The notes under the pieces: generated by a model | What the model saw: the letters and a program-made list of their open reading frames with translations, nothing else | Told to the model about the DNA's origin: nothing | Databases searched by the model: none | Shown: piece by piece, positions 22,181 through 31,522 of the stretch | Layout: the number at the start of each line of letters is the position of its first letter | Position numbering within the stretch: position 1 is the first letter of the stretch | Position numbers and translations under genes: made by a program | From: Alphaproteobacteria bacterium | GTDB taxonomy: Bacteria > Pseudomonadota > Alphaproteobacteria > Caulobacterales > Maricaulaceae | Direction of reading: 5' to 3' | DNA length: 64,000 nucleotides | Assembly (NCBI GenBank): GCA_016124675.1 | Contig: WGNG01000001.1 | Location: 62,001-126,000, forward strand

Positions 22181-23601
22181 CACCGAACCTGATACTCGCC
22201 GGACCTGACCGAAACTCCGGTTTCTCGCCGAATTTTCTCGGCGAACTTGCCCTGCCAGCCATAGGTCTCATTTCCGTGATGGCGCTCCTCCCACCATTCG
22301 CCCCACCGCAGCGCAATTGCCTCATACTGAGCGCCATAGAGTTTCGGCGCCCTCGCATGGCCACGCGGCCACATTCGGCACATTCCGTTATGGCTCCACT
22401 CAGCTATCACCAGGTCGCCGATGGTCATGATAAGGACTGCATGCGTGCTTTGCGTAGATCCATTTAGACGTCCGAACTGCTTGAAGCTGCTGTCTTCAGT
22501 CCGTCGCGCGGTTTCACGAGCTAAGTGCTCGCCCTGGGCGCCGAACGCGACCCACGCATTTGTGATATGGGGCAGATAGGCTGACCAGAACTTTCGCCGG
22601 TAGCGCCACATGCGCTTTTCGTCCGGCGTCGACATGGTCTGGCTCACAATGTCAAAAAATTGCACGACGGAAGCCCGGGTAAGCCAACCCGTCAGAACAG
22701 CGCGCGCAACCTCATCCACATCAGCCCATTGCGCCGAAGAGCCGGCGAAACGCGGATCGCCCACCGCCGCAATGACGAAATTGCGCACCTTGCGCTCGAC
22801 GTCCTTTGCCGGCGCGGCGGAGCGCCAGGGCAGAAGCAGCGCATTCACCGTCTCTGCGACCTTGTCGGGGAAGCGGGTCTGGATGCGGCCTTCGTCGGCA
22901 TCGCCGCTTTGGGTCGCCCAGTCGATCAGCGTGTCGATCAGCATAGGCCTCTGCGCGCCATGCTCGCGGACATACGCACAGGCACGACTGTAGGCGGCGC
23001 GGGACAACCCTTCGCCGCGGATGATGTCGGGGATGCGTAGCGCGGCATAGGTCTCGGCGACCGGCGCACCGCCGGACAGAACCTTATCAGCCAGCATCTG
23101 TGCGCCCATCCGGGCGTCGATGAGACCGGCCCTGATCCACACGTCAACGGTTTCAAGGCGCCGCTCCGAAGCCGCGCCTCTGACGTGTTCGGCCAGCTTT
23201 TTCATTGCCTCCATGCGGCTGCCGTCGAAGCCAGCCATAAAGGCGGTGGCGAAGTTCTTGATCGCTTGAGCCGAGCTGGCGGCTGCTGGATGATTGATGA
23301 GGCTGGCCAGGGCTCCAATATCGTCTGCGATACGCCGGCCCTGTCGTCCGTGGCTGAAAATGTGCCGGGCGGCGCCGCGAACTTCGCGGCGGGTCAAGAT
23401 ACTGAAGCTACGGTCACGTTCCCATACTGCCATTATGCGAGCGACAAACCGCGCAGGGTCTTCGACCAAGGCTCCGTCCACAGCGTCGACGCGCGCGTCC
23501 AGCTTACTGATTGCCTTTGACAGACGGGTCTCGTGACCCATAGGCCGATCAATGAAGCGGCCGGCGGCAGTCAGCGAAGTGATTGCCGCCCGCAAGCTCA
23601 C
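22180..23601 (-). CDS. zorC: Zorya type I protein ZorC (EH_Signature domain)
   Basis: 473 aa from a GTG at 23601 that overlaps the zorB stop (GTGA) and has GGAGGG 6 nt upstream. The sequence is mostly helical, with a C-terminal block (STQSTHAVLIMTIGDLVIAE then WSHNGMCRMW, KLYGAQYEAIALRWGEWWEE) that fits the EH_Signature domain. ZorC occurs only in type I Zorya, between zorB and zorD, exactly as here. Published models have it cooperate with ZorD on DNA. The identification rests on position plus domain pattern. Confidence 0.85.
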   Translation of the reverse strand: MSLRAAITSLTAAGRFIDRPMGHETRLSKAISKLDARVDAVDGALVEDPARFVARIMAVWERDRSFSILTRREVRGAARHIFSHGRQGRRIADDIGALASLINHPAAASSAQAIKNFATAFMAGFDGSRMEAMKKLAEHVRGAASERRLETVDVWIRAGLIDARMGAQMLADKVLSGGAPVAETYAALRIPDIIRGEGLSRAAYSRACAYVREHGAQRPMLIDTLIDWATQSGDADEGRIQTRFPDKVAETVNALLLPWRSAAPAKDVERKVRNFVIAAVGDPRFAGSSAQWADVDEVARAVLTGWLTRASVVQFFDIVSQTMSTPDEKRMWRYRRKFWSAYLPHITNAWVAFGAQGEHLARETARRTEDSSFKQFGRLNGSTQSTHAVLIMTIGDLVIAEWSHNGMCRMWPRGHARAPKLYGAQYEAIALRWGEWWEERHHGNETYGWQGKFAEKIRRETGVSVRSGEYQVR

Positions 23602-24494
23602 TGTGTGCCCTCCGCAGCGGCTGTCCAGCCCATGGAGATGCGAATGTCGATGCGTCGGTTGCGTTCGTTTTGCTCCGCCCCCAACGCCCCGCAAGCAGAG
23701 CGGAAATCGTCGGCCAAGCGGGGGTCGGACGGGTAGCCGTCTGCGTCAAAATCCCGAGCGGGCCGCCGGTCCGCGTAAGAGGCGACACCGAATACCCGCT
23801 GCGCGGCCTGATCAGTATCGGGATTAAAAGGACTCTTTGAAAAGATTCGGCTGAGGTCGGGGTTGTGGCCGTTCATATACAGATAAGTTCGCGTCGCGCG
23901 CTGAGCTCCGAGGACCCAGTTTCTGAACCCGTCGGGATCGCCAGGAAACGGGGTGCAATCCGTATGGCCTTCAATGTAGACTCCGTCGACCCAAATCAGC
24001 GGAGCGGCAAGATTGCGAAATTGCTCCAAAGTGCCGAGCCGACGCCCGTTCACCGTTAGCTCACTAAACTCCCTTTCGATCCAGCTGCAGTCTAGCGCCT
24101 CGCGGGGCGCACTGAGAAAAGCGAGGCAAGGAATTGTCTCGGCTAGCGCATCAGCCATCGCTACCAGCAAAGGCTCAGCGGTGGCAGGAATCGAATCGTC
24201 GCCGGAGGCGAAAGTCAGCACATCTTGAGAAAAACGGATTGTGCCGGTTGCTGGGTCGAACTTAATTCGATCATCGTCCACACGTTCTCGAATACGATTT
24301 AGCACAAGCCCACGGGCCTCGCTCGCGGCTTCCTCCACCCGCTTTACACGCTCCGCCGCCGCCACCGCCTCGCGGCTTTGCAACACGTAATACGTTAACA
24401 AAATGATGAAGATGAGCAGCAGCCCTACCATCATGTCGGCCATGGAGATAAAGCTGCTCTCCTCCTCCCCGGCGTTATCATCCCATTGAGACAT
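23598..24494 (-). CDS. zorB: Zorya protein ZorB (MotB/OmpA-like stator subunit)
   Basis: 298 aa. One N-terminal transmembrane helix (ISMADMMVGLLLIFIILL) carries Asp20, the equivalent of the ion-binding Asp of MotB. The periplasmic part is an OmpA/MotB peptidoglycan-binding domain with IEGHTD and NERNRRIDIRI. ZorB dimerises inside a ZorA pentamer to form an ion-driven motor anchored to the cell wall. The start is 2 nt after the zorA stop, and the gene overlaps zorC by 4 nt. Confidence 0.93.
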   Translation of the reverse strand: MSQWDDNAGEEESSFISMADMMVGLLLIFIILLTYYVLQSREAVAAAERVKRVEEAASEARGLVLNRIRERVDDDRIKFDPATGTIRFSQDVLTFASGDDSIPATAEPLLVAMADALAETIPCLAFLSAPREALDCSWIEREFSELTVNGRRLGTLEQFRNLAAPLIWVDGVYIEGHTDCTPFPGDPDGFRNWVLGAQRATRTYLYMNGHNPDLSRIFSKSPFNPDTDQAAQRVFGVASYADRRPARDFDADGYPSDPRLADDFRSACGALGAEQNERNRRIDIRISMGWTAAAEGTQ

Positions 24495-24496
24495 GA

Positions 24497-26701
24497 TCAG
24501 GCGCCCGCTCGTTTCGCCGCTTTCAGGCTCTCTGCGACGTCGCCAAGCTCTTCAGCCAGGTCAGCCAGCGGCTGGACGGCGGAGGCGAAGGAGTTGACCG
24601 CCTTGCCCATCTGGCCATCGAGTTCAGAGACGTAGCGGCGCATCCCGTCGGCGTTTTTACCCATGGCTTCGCTGATCGCCTGCAATGCCTTTTCCAGATC
24701 CTCGTCCACCTCGGCGAAGCGTGCCCGGTATCCGCTCCAGGCCTCTTCAGCCGCGCTGGCGGTGGCGCTCATGCGCTCGGCCATCGTGTTCGCCTTATCA
24801 AGTGTGATCTTCAGGGTGGCTTCCAGCTTCGAGGTAGCATCACCCATAGTCAGCGCAGCGCCCTGAACCGACTGCAATGCAGACGCGATTGGACGCGCTG
24901 CGGCGCTGAACTCGCCCGCCGCTCCACTGAGAACGTCGCCAGCCGATCTTGTTGCAGCAGCGGTTTTCTGAAGCGCCTCCGCCTGACGCGCAGTGGCGTT
25001 CGAAGTCGTTTCGAGAACCTTGCGAAGCTCCTTCAACTGGTCGGTCGAGGTCTCGAGCGAAGCCCGCCATTCCCCGGACGCTTCGGAGATGGAGCGGGTC
25101 AACGCTGCACCCGCCTCTGCGGCCGCTTTGCGGGTTTCCTCTGCGCCTATTGCGAACGCGTCGGAAAAGGCGGTTTGGGCGTTTGCGGCGACGCCGGTTG
25201 TCAATCCCTCCAGAGCTTTTCCGATACTGCGCAGATGCTCGGCATTGGAACCGGCGCTATCGTCGATCTTGCGCAGCGCCTCGGTAAGAACGTCGTTCAT
25301 CCCTTCGGCCGCCTCCAGCATTCTCGCATTCGCCTCGGACGCGGCCTGCCCGGCGCTCTCATTGACCGCCGCAAAGCGCGTTTCAAGCTGATCGGCCATG
25401 GCCTCGAGAGCCATTGACGCAGCCTCCATGCGCCGCGCGGCCGCCTCACCTCCTTCATTGAGCTTCCCGGACAGGCCGCTGAGCTCCACCCTCAGGTCGC
25501 CCAGGACGCGGCCAAGCTCACGGATTTCACCGCCTGCCATGGAGTTGATTGCATTGCCGACACCGTCCTTGAGTGCGCCAAGCGTCGCTTCATTCTGGTT
25601 TTCAATAGAGGTCTTGATTCCCCCAAGCTGCTCGGTAACGGGTGCAATGGCCCGATCTATAGCGACGGCGAGGTCGGTGTTGAATTTTTTGAGCTGGTTC
25701 GACTGTTCCCGCACCAGCGCCAGCTGCTCGAGCGCAAAATGCTGTTCGGGCACAAAGACAAGCCCGCTTTCCAGCTTGTCAGAAAGCCCTTCCACTTCAC
25801 GGCGGATCACAAAGGCGTAGAGGCTCAGGCCAATCTTCACAATTATGGAAGCGAACAACCCTCCGATTGAGGCGTAGAATTTAGAAGCTGCACCAGCCAC
25901 AATCGAAATGACCGCGGCCCGGATATTGTTCTCGCTGCTATCATTGGTCTGTACATCGTCACCGCGCTCATCGTCCGCCTGGACGGCGTCCGCCGCGGCC
26001 TCGGATGCTGGCGTGAGGAGTTGGTTTTGGCCAAGTTGAGCCTCCACCGCTCTAATCTGCGACGTATAGGCCGCACAGACCGAAAACTCGCCATCAGGGT
26101 TCATTTCGCAGCCCGCTTTCATCAGAACCGCGATGATACCCACGAATGTCAACAGAAGCCCTATGCTTACAAAAAGCGCCGAAAGACCAGCGAGTTTTCC
26201 CGGGTTCTTTACTGCACGCAATAAATATCCTTGCGGCCGAGCGGTATTTCGAATAACAGGCGCGTCCTCGCCCTCATCAACGAACGTTTCTTTAAATTCA
26301 GACCATGCCAAGCGGAGATGATGCTCGCCGCCGAGAAACATGAGGATCTGGCTCAGGCCGCCGCCTGTGGAGCCCGCCAGCACGGGATCGACCTCGGTGT
26401 CAAATTGCTTGGCGAACGCGCGCCGTCGTTCAATGTCAGACCCAGCGCTTTTCAGTACCTGCTTTAGCCCTCTTTGACGGACGGCAAGCGCTCCCCACGC
26501 CGGCGCCAGGACCAACAGGCCGTAAGCAGCCAAAAAGATTAGAGCCGCACCAATCAGCGAAAGGGCCAAGCCGGCAGCAAAGTGCGATCCGTCAGCAACG
26601 AAGCGCGCCATGAAGGGCAGAAGAAAATCCTCGAAAGCTCGGCCGAGTGATTCGACAAGGCCTGCCTGCTGCGCGGCCTGTAGTGCGTCTGTAATGATCA
26701 T
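24497..26701 (-). CDS. zorA: Zorya protein ZorA (MotA-like motor with long cytoplasmic tail)
   Basis: 734 aa from the ATG at 26701, with GAGG at 10 nt; an ATG at 26710 is also possible. The N-terminal about 350 aa hold the MotA/ExbB/TolQ-like transmembrane helices (ALSLIGAALIFLAAYGLLVL, LSALFVSIGLLLTFVGIIAV, AAVISIVAGAASKFYASIGG). About 380 aa of alanine-rich heptad repeats follow, forming the long intracellular tail that distinguishes ZorA from flagellar MotA. The tail is thought to pass the signal from the motor to ZorC and ZorD. It is the first gene of the leftward four-gene operon. Confidence 0.93.
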   Translation of the reverse strand: MIITDALQAAQQAGLVESLGRAFEDFLLPFMARFVADGSHFAAGLALSLIGAALIFLAAYGLLVLAPAWGALAVRQRGLKQVLKSAGSDIERRRAFAKQFDTEVDPVLAGSTGGGLSQILMFLGGEHHLRLAWSEFKETFVDEGEDAPVIRNTARPQGYLLRAVKNPGKLAGLSALFVSIGLLLTFVGIIAVLMKAGCEMNPDGEFSVCAAYTSQIRAVEAQLGQNQLLTPASEAAADAVQADDERGDDVQTNDSSENNIRAAVISIVAGAASKFYASIGGLFASIIVKIGLSLYAFVIRREVEGLSDKLESGLVFVPEQHFALEQLALVREQSNQLKKFNTDLAVAIDRAIAPVTEQLGGIKTSIENQNEATLGALKDGVGNAINSMAGGEIRELGRVLGDLRVELSGLSGKLNEGGEAAARRMEAASMALEAMADQLETRFAAVNESAGQAASEANARMLEAAEGMNDVLTEALRKIDDSAGSNAEHLRSIGKALEGLTTGVAANAQTAFSDAFAIGAEETRKAAAEAGAALTRSISEASGEWRASLETSTDQLKELRKVLETTSNATARQAEALQKTAAATRSAGDVLSGAAGEFSAAARPIASALQSVQGAALTMGDATSKLEATLKITLDKANTMAERMSATASAAEEAWSGYRARFAEVDEDLEKALQAISEAMGKNADGMRRYVSELDGQMGKAVNSFASAVQPLADLAEELGDVAESLKAAKRAGA

Positions 26702-27128
26702 CGACTTCATACCTCGGCGAAAAAGTATCCTACCTGCCCTCAACCTGAGCCGCAGCCGGAGGTGATAGCAACTGCAACTGTAATTGCAAATTTATTTATC
26801 AACTCCTCCTGAAACGTTGTGCATTTCAGACGATGGTTGCATTTGGGTCATGTGACCACATCAAGGCTGTTTGTGAAAGCATATTCGTTTGCTTCTACCT
26901 CAGCGATGAGAATGAACCCTGTTGCGGCGAAACGGTCGCTTTGGGTCCTTCCCACCCAACTTTTGACAGGGGGGCGGCACAGAGCCCCGGCGCACATAGA
27001 TTCTCGCCGCGAGCGATGGCTTCATTCCCCTCTTCTTAAAGCGTATAAGTGGCGTTCTTTGCCATTAGAAAATGCAGTTGTCTGTCATCTTTCGACCTCA
27101 CTCTGTGGGCCGGACAATCCGGACACCC
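26702..27128. promoter_or_regulatory. Upstream region of zorA
   Basis: About 425 nt with no convincing gene. It must hold the zorA promoter (leftward). An AT-rich stretch around 26770-26805 with repeated TTGCA/GTTGC words is the best candidate. An inverted repeat ACACCCCT-AA-AGGGGTGT (27123-27140) overlaps the end of the primase gene and can form a hairpin without a T-run. Confidence 0.4.
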
Positions 27129-29537
27129 CTAAAGGGGTGTGTCCGTGTCCGTCCGCCCTTCCGCCGGGTTGTGCGCTTGCCTTGTCCACCCCGTGTCCGG
27201 GCTTTGTCCGCCCTGTCCGGGCAACGGCGGCAAGTCATCAAGAACCCTGTATTTGTTAGGTTTTGCGCTGAAAGCCCGTGTCCCTTCAAACCTGATCCGC
27301 CCTTGTCTGCTCAAATCGCGAACAACCCGCCTGACAACACGCTTGCGACTTTCCTCTGTGCCAGAGGCGGACACGGCGCGAGATGCGATACAGGCCACTC
27401 TCCAAGCACTCTCTTCGACGCCTACGTCAGCCCCAAAATCAGGATCGTTCGCCGCCGCTTGGCTTTCGAGTTCGCACAGGATTGATAAGGCCGCCTGCTG
27501 CACTTGCGACAGCTTTGAACGTTCGGGCGGGTTAGACAGCTCTTTCACAAGAGCCGCCGTCACATCTTCGCCGTCCTCATCCTCTCCGAGTCGGACCGTT
27601 CCGATCCTGAAGGCAATGTCGCGCTCACAAGAGCCGTTACGGTTCTTCGTCAGAGTGGCGCGCACGATACCAGACTCATCGCGCCGCACATGCAGGGCCA
27701 TATCCAACGCCCCGTTCAGAACGCTATGGCCGCGCGGCGTCCCGCCATCCGCCTTGGTATCGTGATGCACCAGGATCACCGCCGCGCCGTGCGAGGCCAG
27801 CCTGCGGGCAACGGCTACAACACGGCCCATGCCCTCGGCTGAGTTTTCCTCTAATCCGGGGAAGGCCAGCGCCAACGTGTCGATAAAGATCAGGGACGGG
27901 CGGCGCTCTCTAACGGTCAGCAGCAATGCCGCAAGGTCCGGGCTTTTCGCCGTCAGCAAGTCCCCTACCCCTTCGACAAGGGTGAAGTCCGGGGCATCGC
28001 CGTGGGTAGAGCGAAGCGCCGCTATTCGCGCCCGCATCCCGTGAGGGTCTTCGGCGGCAACATAGAATACTGGACCAGCCTTAGTGCGCGTGCCGAAGGC
28101 GTCCCGGCCTTGCGCGGCCGCGTAGCCAAGGTGCGGCGCCAAAAGGCTCTTGCCAGCACCCGGAGCGCCGAAGATGCAGGCTACGTCACCGGGAGCAAGA
28201 ATACCCTTGATCAGATAGCCCCGCGGCGGCGACGCCTCGCATTCGGCCGGCGACAGGAAGGACAGCCGCCCTTTTACCGCGGGGGCAGGATCGGTTGCCG
28301 ACTCGCCCTCATAGTCGCGCGCCAGGGCGATGAGCGAGGCCAGCGTCACCGGGGCAGACCGGCTATCGCCAAAGCCTTCCCATGTCCGCTTCTGGACGCG
28401 CTGATCGAATTTCGGGGAAACCGCGCTCCATGCCTGCCAGAGCCGATATGCGTCATCGGAGCCGCCCGATTCATGGTGCAGCGCCATCCCCGCCCGTAGC
28501 CATGTCTCACGATCATTGCGGGCAGCGGGCGGGATTGAGTCCAGAGCCGCGCGCGCACGGGTGTAGTCCAGAAGGTCGACGCCCGCGAAGGCATCTTCTT
28601 CGGCTTCCGCAACAGGAACCGGGTCTGTCCTGCCCGGCTTGCCTATAGGTGCGATACCGTCCACCCGGTCGATATAGCCGCCGGTCACCTCGATAACGGT
28701 AGGCGGGGCAGAGCGCGCAATGTCCTTCTTCGGATTGCCGCGTTCCGGGTGGCCAATGAAATAGCGCCGCGCGGCGGTCCAGGACTCGCCATCAAGCGCG
28801 CCATGCAGAGCGCCATTCAGCCGGTCAACAAGGCTCGAATGCTCTGACGGGGTGACCGGCGCCGAAAGGGGCGCGAACACACGCCATCGCGGCGCGTATG
28901 GCCGGTGCGAGGGCGTGGTAACGATAAGGGCGGATATACCGGCGCGCGTGAGCATAGCCGCTGCGTCGCCGGGCTGGATTCCCGCCTTGGCGGCGCCGTC
29001 ATAATCGGCCTCGATAGCCGAAAGGCATGCAAGGTGCTCCGCTTTCGATCCGCCCTCGAACACACCTGCCTTCACCATTGGCAGGCCGTCTTTCGTGACG
29101 GGATGCGCGCAGGTGAACTCGGCAACGGCCTTGCGCAGACTCATCCGCCGCAACGTTGGCCTTGTGCCCTTCACCCCGTCAAAGAATGACAGCCCGACCG
29201 GCACGTCCAGCGGGTCCGGTTCACCGCCGATCAGGTCATAAAAAAGGTCGAGAAACTCTTGCGTTTCAGGGATCTTTTTACTATCTTGATGATGCGTGAA
29301 GCGCGCTAAGGGTTTAGAGCCGTTCCTGGTGCCAGCCGGGGCGGCTCTTTCTTTTTCGGGTGGCCCTCCGGGTGGTTCGCCGATCAGGTCGAGAATGTCG
29401 GGATCGGTCAATAGCCGCCCGGATTGTGGGACACTCCCTCCTGTAATCCCTTGATTTCCTGTGATACGAAATGTGCCGTCGGGACCCTCTAGTGAATTGT
29501 TTTTATTAGACTCTTTTACCCCGGCCCGGGGAGCCAC
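27129..29537 (-). CDS. Primase/RepA-type replication protein of the element (PriCT_2 and RecA-like ATPase)
   Basis: 802 aa in the integrated reading. Residues about 90-290 look like a primase-related domain. About 320-410 (LDYTRARAALDSIPPAARND to WEGFGDS) fits PriCT_2. From about 440 comes a RepA/AAA_25 ATPase with Walker A FGAPGAGKS, a Walker B-like LIFIDTLALAF and VILVHHDTK. It probably unwinds and primes element DNA. The GTG at 29537 crosses the attR junction and has no ribosome-binding site. In the excised circle the same frame extends 7 codons upstream to an ATG (8181-8179) with AAGGA at 6 nt, overlapping the int stop, giving 809 aa. The integrated copy is probably weakly expressed. Confidence 0.8.
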   Translation of the reverse strand: MAPRAGVKESNKNNSLEGPDGTFRITGNQGITGGSVPQSGRLLTDPDILDLIGEPPGGPPEKERAAPAGTRNGSKPLARFTHHQDSKKIPETQEFLDLFYDLIGGEPDPLDVPVGLSFFDGVKGTRPTLRRMSLRKAVAEFTCAHPVTKDGLPMVKAGVFEGGSKAEHLACLSAIEADYDGAAKAGIQPGDAAAMLTRAGISALIVTTPSHRPYAPRWRVFAPLSAPVTPSEHSSLVDRLNGALHGALDGESWTAARRYFIGHPERGNPKKDIARSAPPTVIEVTGGYIDRVDGIAPIGKPGRTDPVPVAEAEEDAFAGVDLLDYTRARAALDSIPPAARNDRETWLRAGMALHHESGGSDDAYRLWQAWSAVSPKFDQRVQKRTWEGFGDSRSAPVTLASLIALARDYEGESATDPAPAVKGRLSFLSPAECEASPPRGYLIKGILAPGDVACIFGAPGAGKSLLAPHLGYAAAQGRDAFGTRTKAGPVFYVAAEDPHGMRARIAALRSTHGDAPDFTLVEGVGDLLTAKSPDLAALLLTVRERRPSLIFIDTLALAFPGLEENSAEGMGRVVAVARRLASHGAAVILVHHDTKADGGTPRGHSVLNGALDMALHVRRDESGIVRATLTKNRNGSCERDIAFRIGTVRLGEDEDGEDVTAALVKELSNPPERSKLSQVQQAALSILCELESQAAANDPDFGADVGVEESAWRVACIASRAVSASGTEESRKRVVRRVVRDLSRQGRIRFEGTRAFSAKPNKYRVLDDLPPLPGQGGQSPDTGWTRQAHNPAEGRTDTDTPL
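27140..27218 (+). repeat. Cluster of TGTCC words in the 3' end of the primase gene
   Basis: TGTCC starts at 27140, 27146, 27183, 27194, 27205 and 27214; the last four are 9-11 bp apart, close to one helical turn. Position within a replication gene suggests possible iterons. The words also encode a Pro/Gly-rich tail, so this may be chance. Confidence 0.3.
29426..29435 (+). repeat. GTGGGACACT, candidate integrase arm-type site (right)
   Basis: An exact match to the two 10-mers at 8201-8210 and 8222-8231, in the same orientation, 85 nt inside the right att core. After excision the three copies flank attP on both sides. Confidence 0.5.
29521..29536 (+). repeat. attR core
   Basis: CCGGCCCGGGGAGCCA, identical to the tRNA-Asn 3' end at 8144-8159. 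It is followed by CTTTTTC, which fits the ancestral flank of the tRNA gene. Confidence 0.9.
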
Positions 29538-29609
29538 TTTTTCAAGACAGGGGATGAGTGGACACGCACAGCGGCGTAGCGGCTTTGCCTGGATCGCCGC
29601 GGCAGCCCT

Positions 29610-31472
29610 TCAGCGCGCCGGCGCCGCCGCCATCACCGGCACTGCCTCTCCCGCCTCGATCTGCGCCGCCCACATCGTTGCATAAAGCCCACCGCGGGCC
29701 AGCAGCTCGGCGTGGGTGCCGGTTTCGGCGATGCGCCCCGCGTCGAGGATGAACAGCCGGTCCGCGCGCGCGATCGTGGACAGGCGGTGCGCGACGGCGA
29801 GCGTGGTGCGCCCGCGCGCGGCCTCGGCGATGGCGGCCTGCACCTCGCCCTCGGTGCGCGAATCGAGCGCCGAGGTCGCCTCGTCGAGGATCAGGATGGG
29901 CGGGTCCTTCAGGATGGCGCGCGCCACGCCGACGCGCTGCTTCTCGCCGCCGGAGAGTTTCAGCCCGCGCTCGCCGACCCGCGTGTCGAGACCCAGCGGC
30001 AGCGCGCCGATGAAGTCCTTGAGCCGCGCGCGCGCGATCGCGTCCTCCAGCGCCGCGTCATCGGCGTCCGGGCGGCCATAGAGAATGTTCTGGCGCAAGG
30101 TGGTGTTGAACAGCACCACGTCCTGCGGCACCAGGCCCAGCTGCCCGCGCAAGGACGACTGGGTGACGCCGGCGATGTCCTGGCCGTCAATCTCGATGCG
30201 GCCCGACGCCGGGTCATAGAAGCGGAACAACAGGCGCAGCAGCGTCGACTTCCCCGCGCCCGAGGGGCCGGCGAAGCCGACAAACGCGCCGGCCGGGATG
30301 TCGATATCGATATTGTCCACCGACCGGTCGCGGCCGTCATGGGCGAAGCTGACATTGGAAAAACGCACCGCCCCGCCGGTGACCTTCAGCGTGGATGCCC
30401 CCGGCAGGTCGGCGACTTCCGGCTTCAGGCGCAGCACCTGGAACAGGCGTTCGAGATCGACGCTCGCCTGTTTGATCTCGCGATAGGCCCAGCCCAGGAT
30501 ATTGAGCGGCTGATACACCTGCATCAGCATCAGCGTCAGCGCCGCAATATCGCCCACCTGCAGCCCGCCCTGCAGCACCATCCACCCGCCCAGCAGCGCC
30601 ACCGCCAGCAGCCCGCCATTCATGATGGCGGCCTGGGCGGCGTTGAGCGCGGCGAGGCTTTGCTCCGACTTCACCGCCGCGTCGGCATAGCGGCGCTTGG
30701 CCTCGTCAAACCGCCCCGCCTCGCGATCCTCGGCTGCGAACGCCTTTACGGTCTCGAAATTGGTCAGCGTATCGACCGCGCGGGCGCTGACTTCCGTGTC
30801 GGCCTCGTTCATCCGGCGGCGGATTTTCACCCGCCACTGCGTCATCTGGTAGGTGACGACGGCGTAGCCGACCACTGCGGTGACGATGATCACCGAGAAC
30901 TCCCAGCCGTAAAGCAGGGCGGCGACGCTGGCGGCGAGCGCCAGCTCGACCATGGCGGGCAATATGTTGAACACCAGGAATCGCAGCAGGAAATCCACCG
31001 CATTCGCGCCGCGGTCGATCACCCGGCTCACCGCGCCCGTGCGCTTGGTCTGGTGATAGGTCAGCGACAGCGCCTGCACATGGGCAAAGCCCTGCACCGC
31101 CGTCAGGCGCTGGGCGTCGTGGGACACCGGCGCAAACAGCGCATCGCGCAGCTGCGGCGCCCCCGTGGCGGCAAAGCGCAGCGCGCCATAGGCGATGAGC
31201 AGGCCGGCGGCGGCTGCAAACGCGCCCGGTCCCGGCCCGCCATCCTCCCCCAGCGCGCCGGTCAGCGTGTTGATGCCTTCCCCGAACGCCACGGGCGCAG
31301 CCACCGAGAATCCTTTGGCGATCAGCGTAATGAGAAAGGCCAGCCCCATCCGCCAGCGCCAGCGCGCCATTTGCGGGCCCGCCAGAATCGCGAACAGCCG
31401 TGACACCGCCTCGGAGAGGCGGCCTTCGGGCGCGGGTCCATCCAGGGGATCGGTCTGTTCGGGCGGGGACAT
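29610..31472 (-). CDS. Atm1/HMT1-type ABC exporter (fused permease and ATPase)
   Basis: 620 aa half-transporter. Six transmembrane helices (about residues 35-330) are followed by a nucleotide-binding domain with Walker A GPSGAGKSTLLRLL, the Q-loop VPQDVVLF, signature LSGGEKQRV, Walker B ILILDEATSALDS and H-loop AVAHRLS. The transmembrane sequence (FNILPAMVELALA, AVDTLTNFETVKAF) matches the Atm1/ABCB7 group, which exports glutathione-linked metal or sulfur compounds. It is expected to work as an inner-membrane homodimer. It is the first host gene to the right of attR and shares direction with the LysM gene. Confidence 0.88.
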   Translation of the reverse strand: MSPPEQTDPLDGPAPEGRLSEAVSRLFAILAGPQMARWRWRMGLAFLITLIAKGFSVAAPVAFGEGINTLTGALGEDGGPGPGAFAAAAGLLIAYGALRFAATGAPQLRDALFAPVSHDAQRLTAVQGFAHVQALSLTYHQTKRTGAVSRVIDRGANAVDFLLRFLVFNILPAMVELALAASVAALLYGWEFSVIIVTAVVGYAVVTYQMTQWRVKIRRRMNEADTEVSARAVDTLTNFETVKAFAAEDREAGRFDEAKRRYADAAVKSEQSLAALNAAQAAIMNGGLLAVALLGGWMVLQGGLQVGDIAALTLMLMQVYQPLNILGWAYREIKQASVDLERLFQVLRLKPEVADLPGASTLKVTGGAVRFSNVSFAHDGRDRSVDNIDIDIPAGAFVGFAGPSGAGKSTLLRLLFRFYDPASGRIEIDGQDIAGVTQSSLRGQLGLVPQDVVLFNTTLRQNILYGRPDADDAALEDAIARARLKDFIGALPLGLDTRVGERGLKLSGGEKQRVGVARAILKDPPILILDEATSALDSRTEGEVQAAIAEAARGRTTLAVAHRLSTIARADRLFILDAGRIAETGTHAELLARGGLYATMWAAQIEAGEAVPVMAAAPAR

Positions 31473-31522
31473 TGCCCCCTAATTAGGGCGCCGCGCGCCC
31501 CGGCGCCAGCCGCGCCACGCGC

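Noticed and set aside
26736-26808. A 20-codon leftward TTG micro-frame (INKFAITVAVAITSGCGSG) after AGGAGGAG, upstream of zorA
   Set aside because: It looks lipoprotein-like and is tempting, but it is too short, the spacing to the ribosome-binding site is only 2 nt and there is no comparison to support it.
26819-27259. Rightward frame between zorA and the primase gene
   Set aside because: It overlaps the primase end on the other strand, has no ribosome-binding site and no protein-like character.
29712-31403. 563-codon rightward open frame opposite the ABC exporter
   Set aside because: Antisense to a gene with every ABC motif; no domain and no ribosome-binding site.
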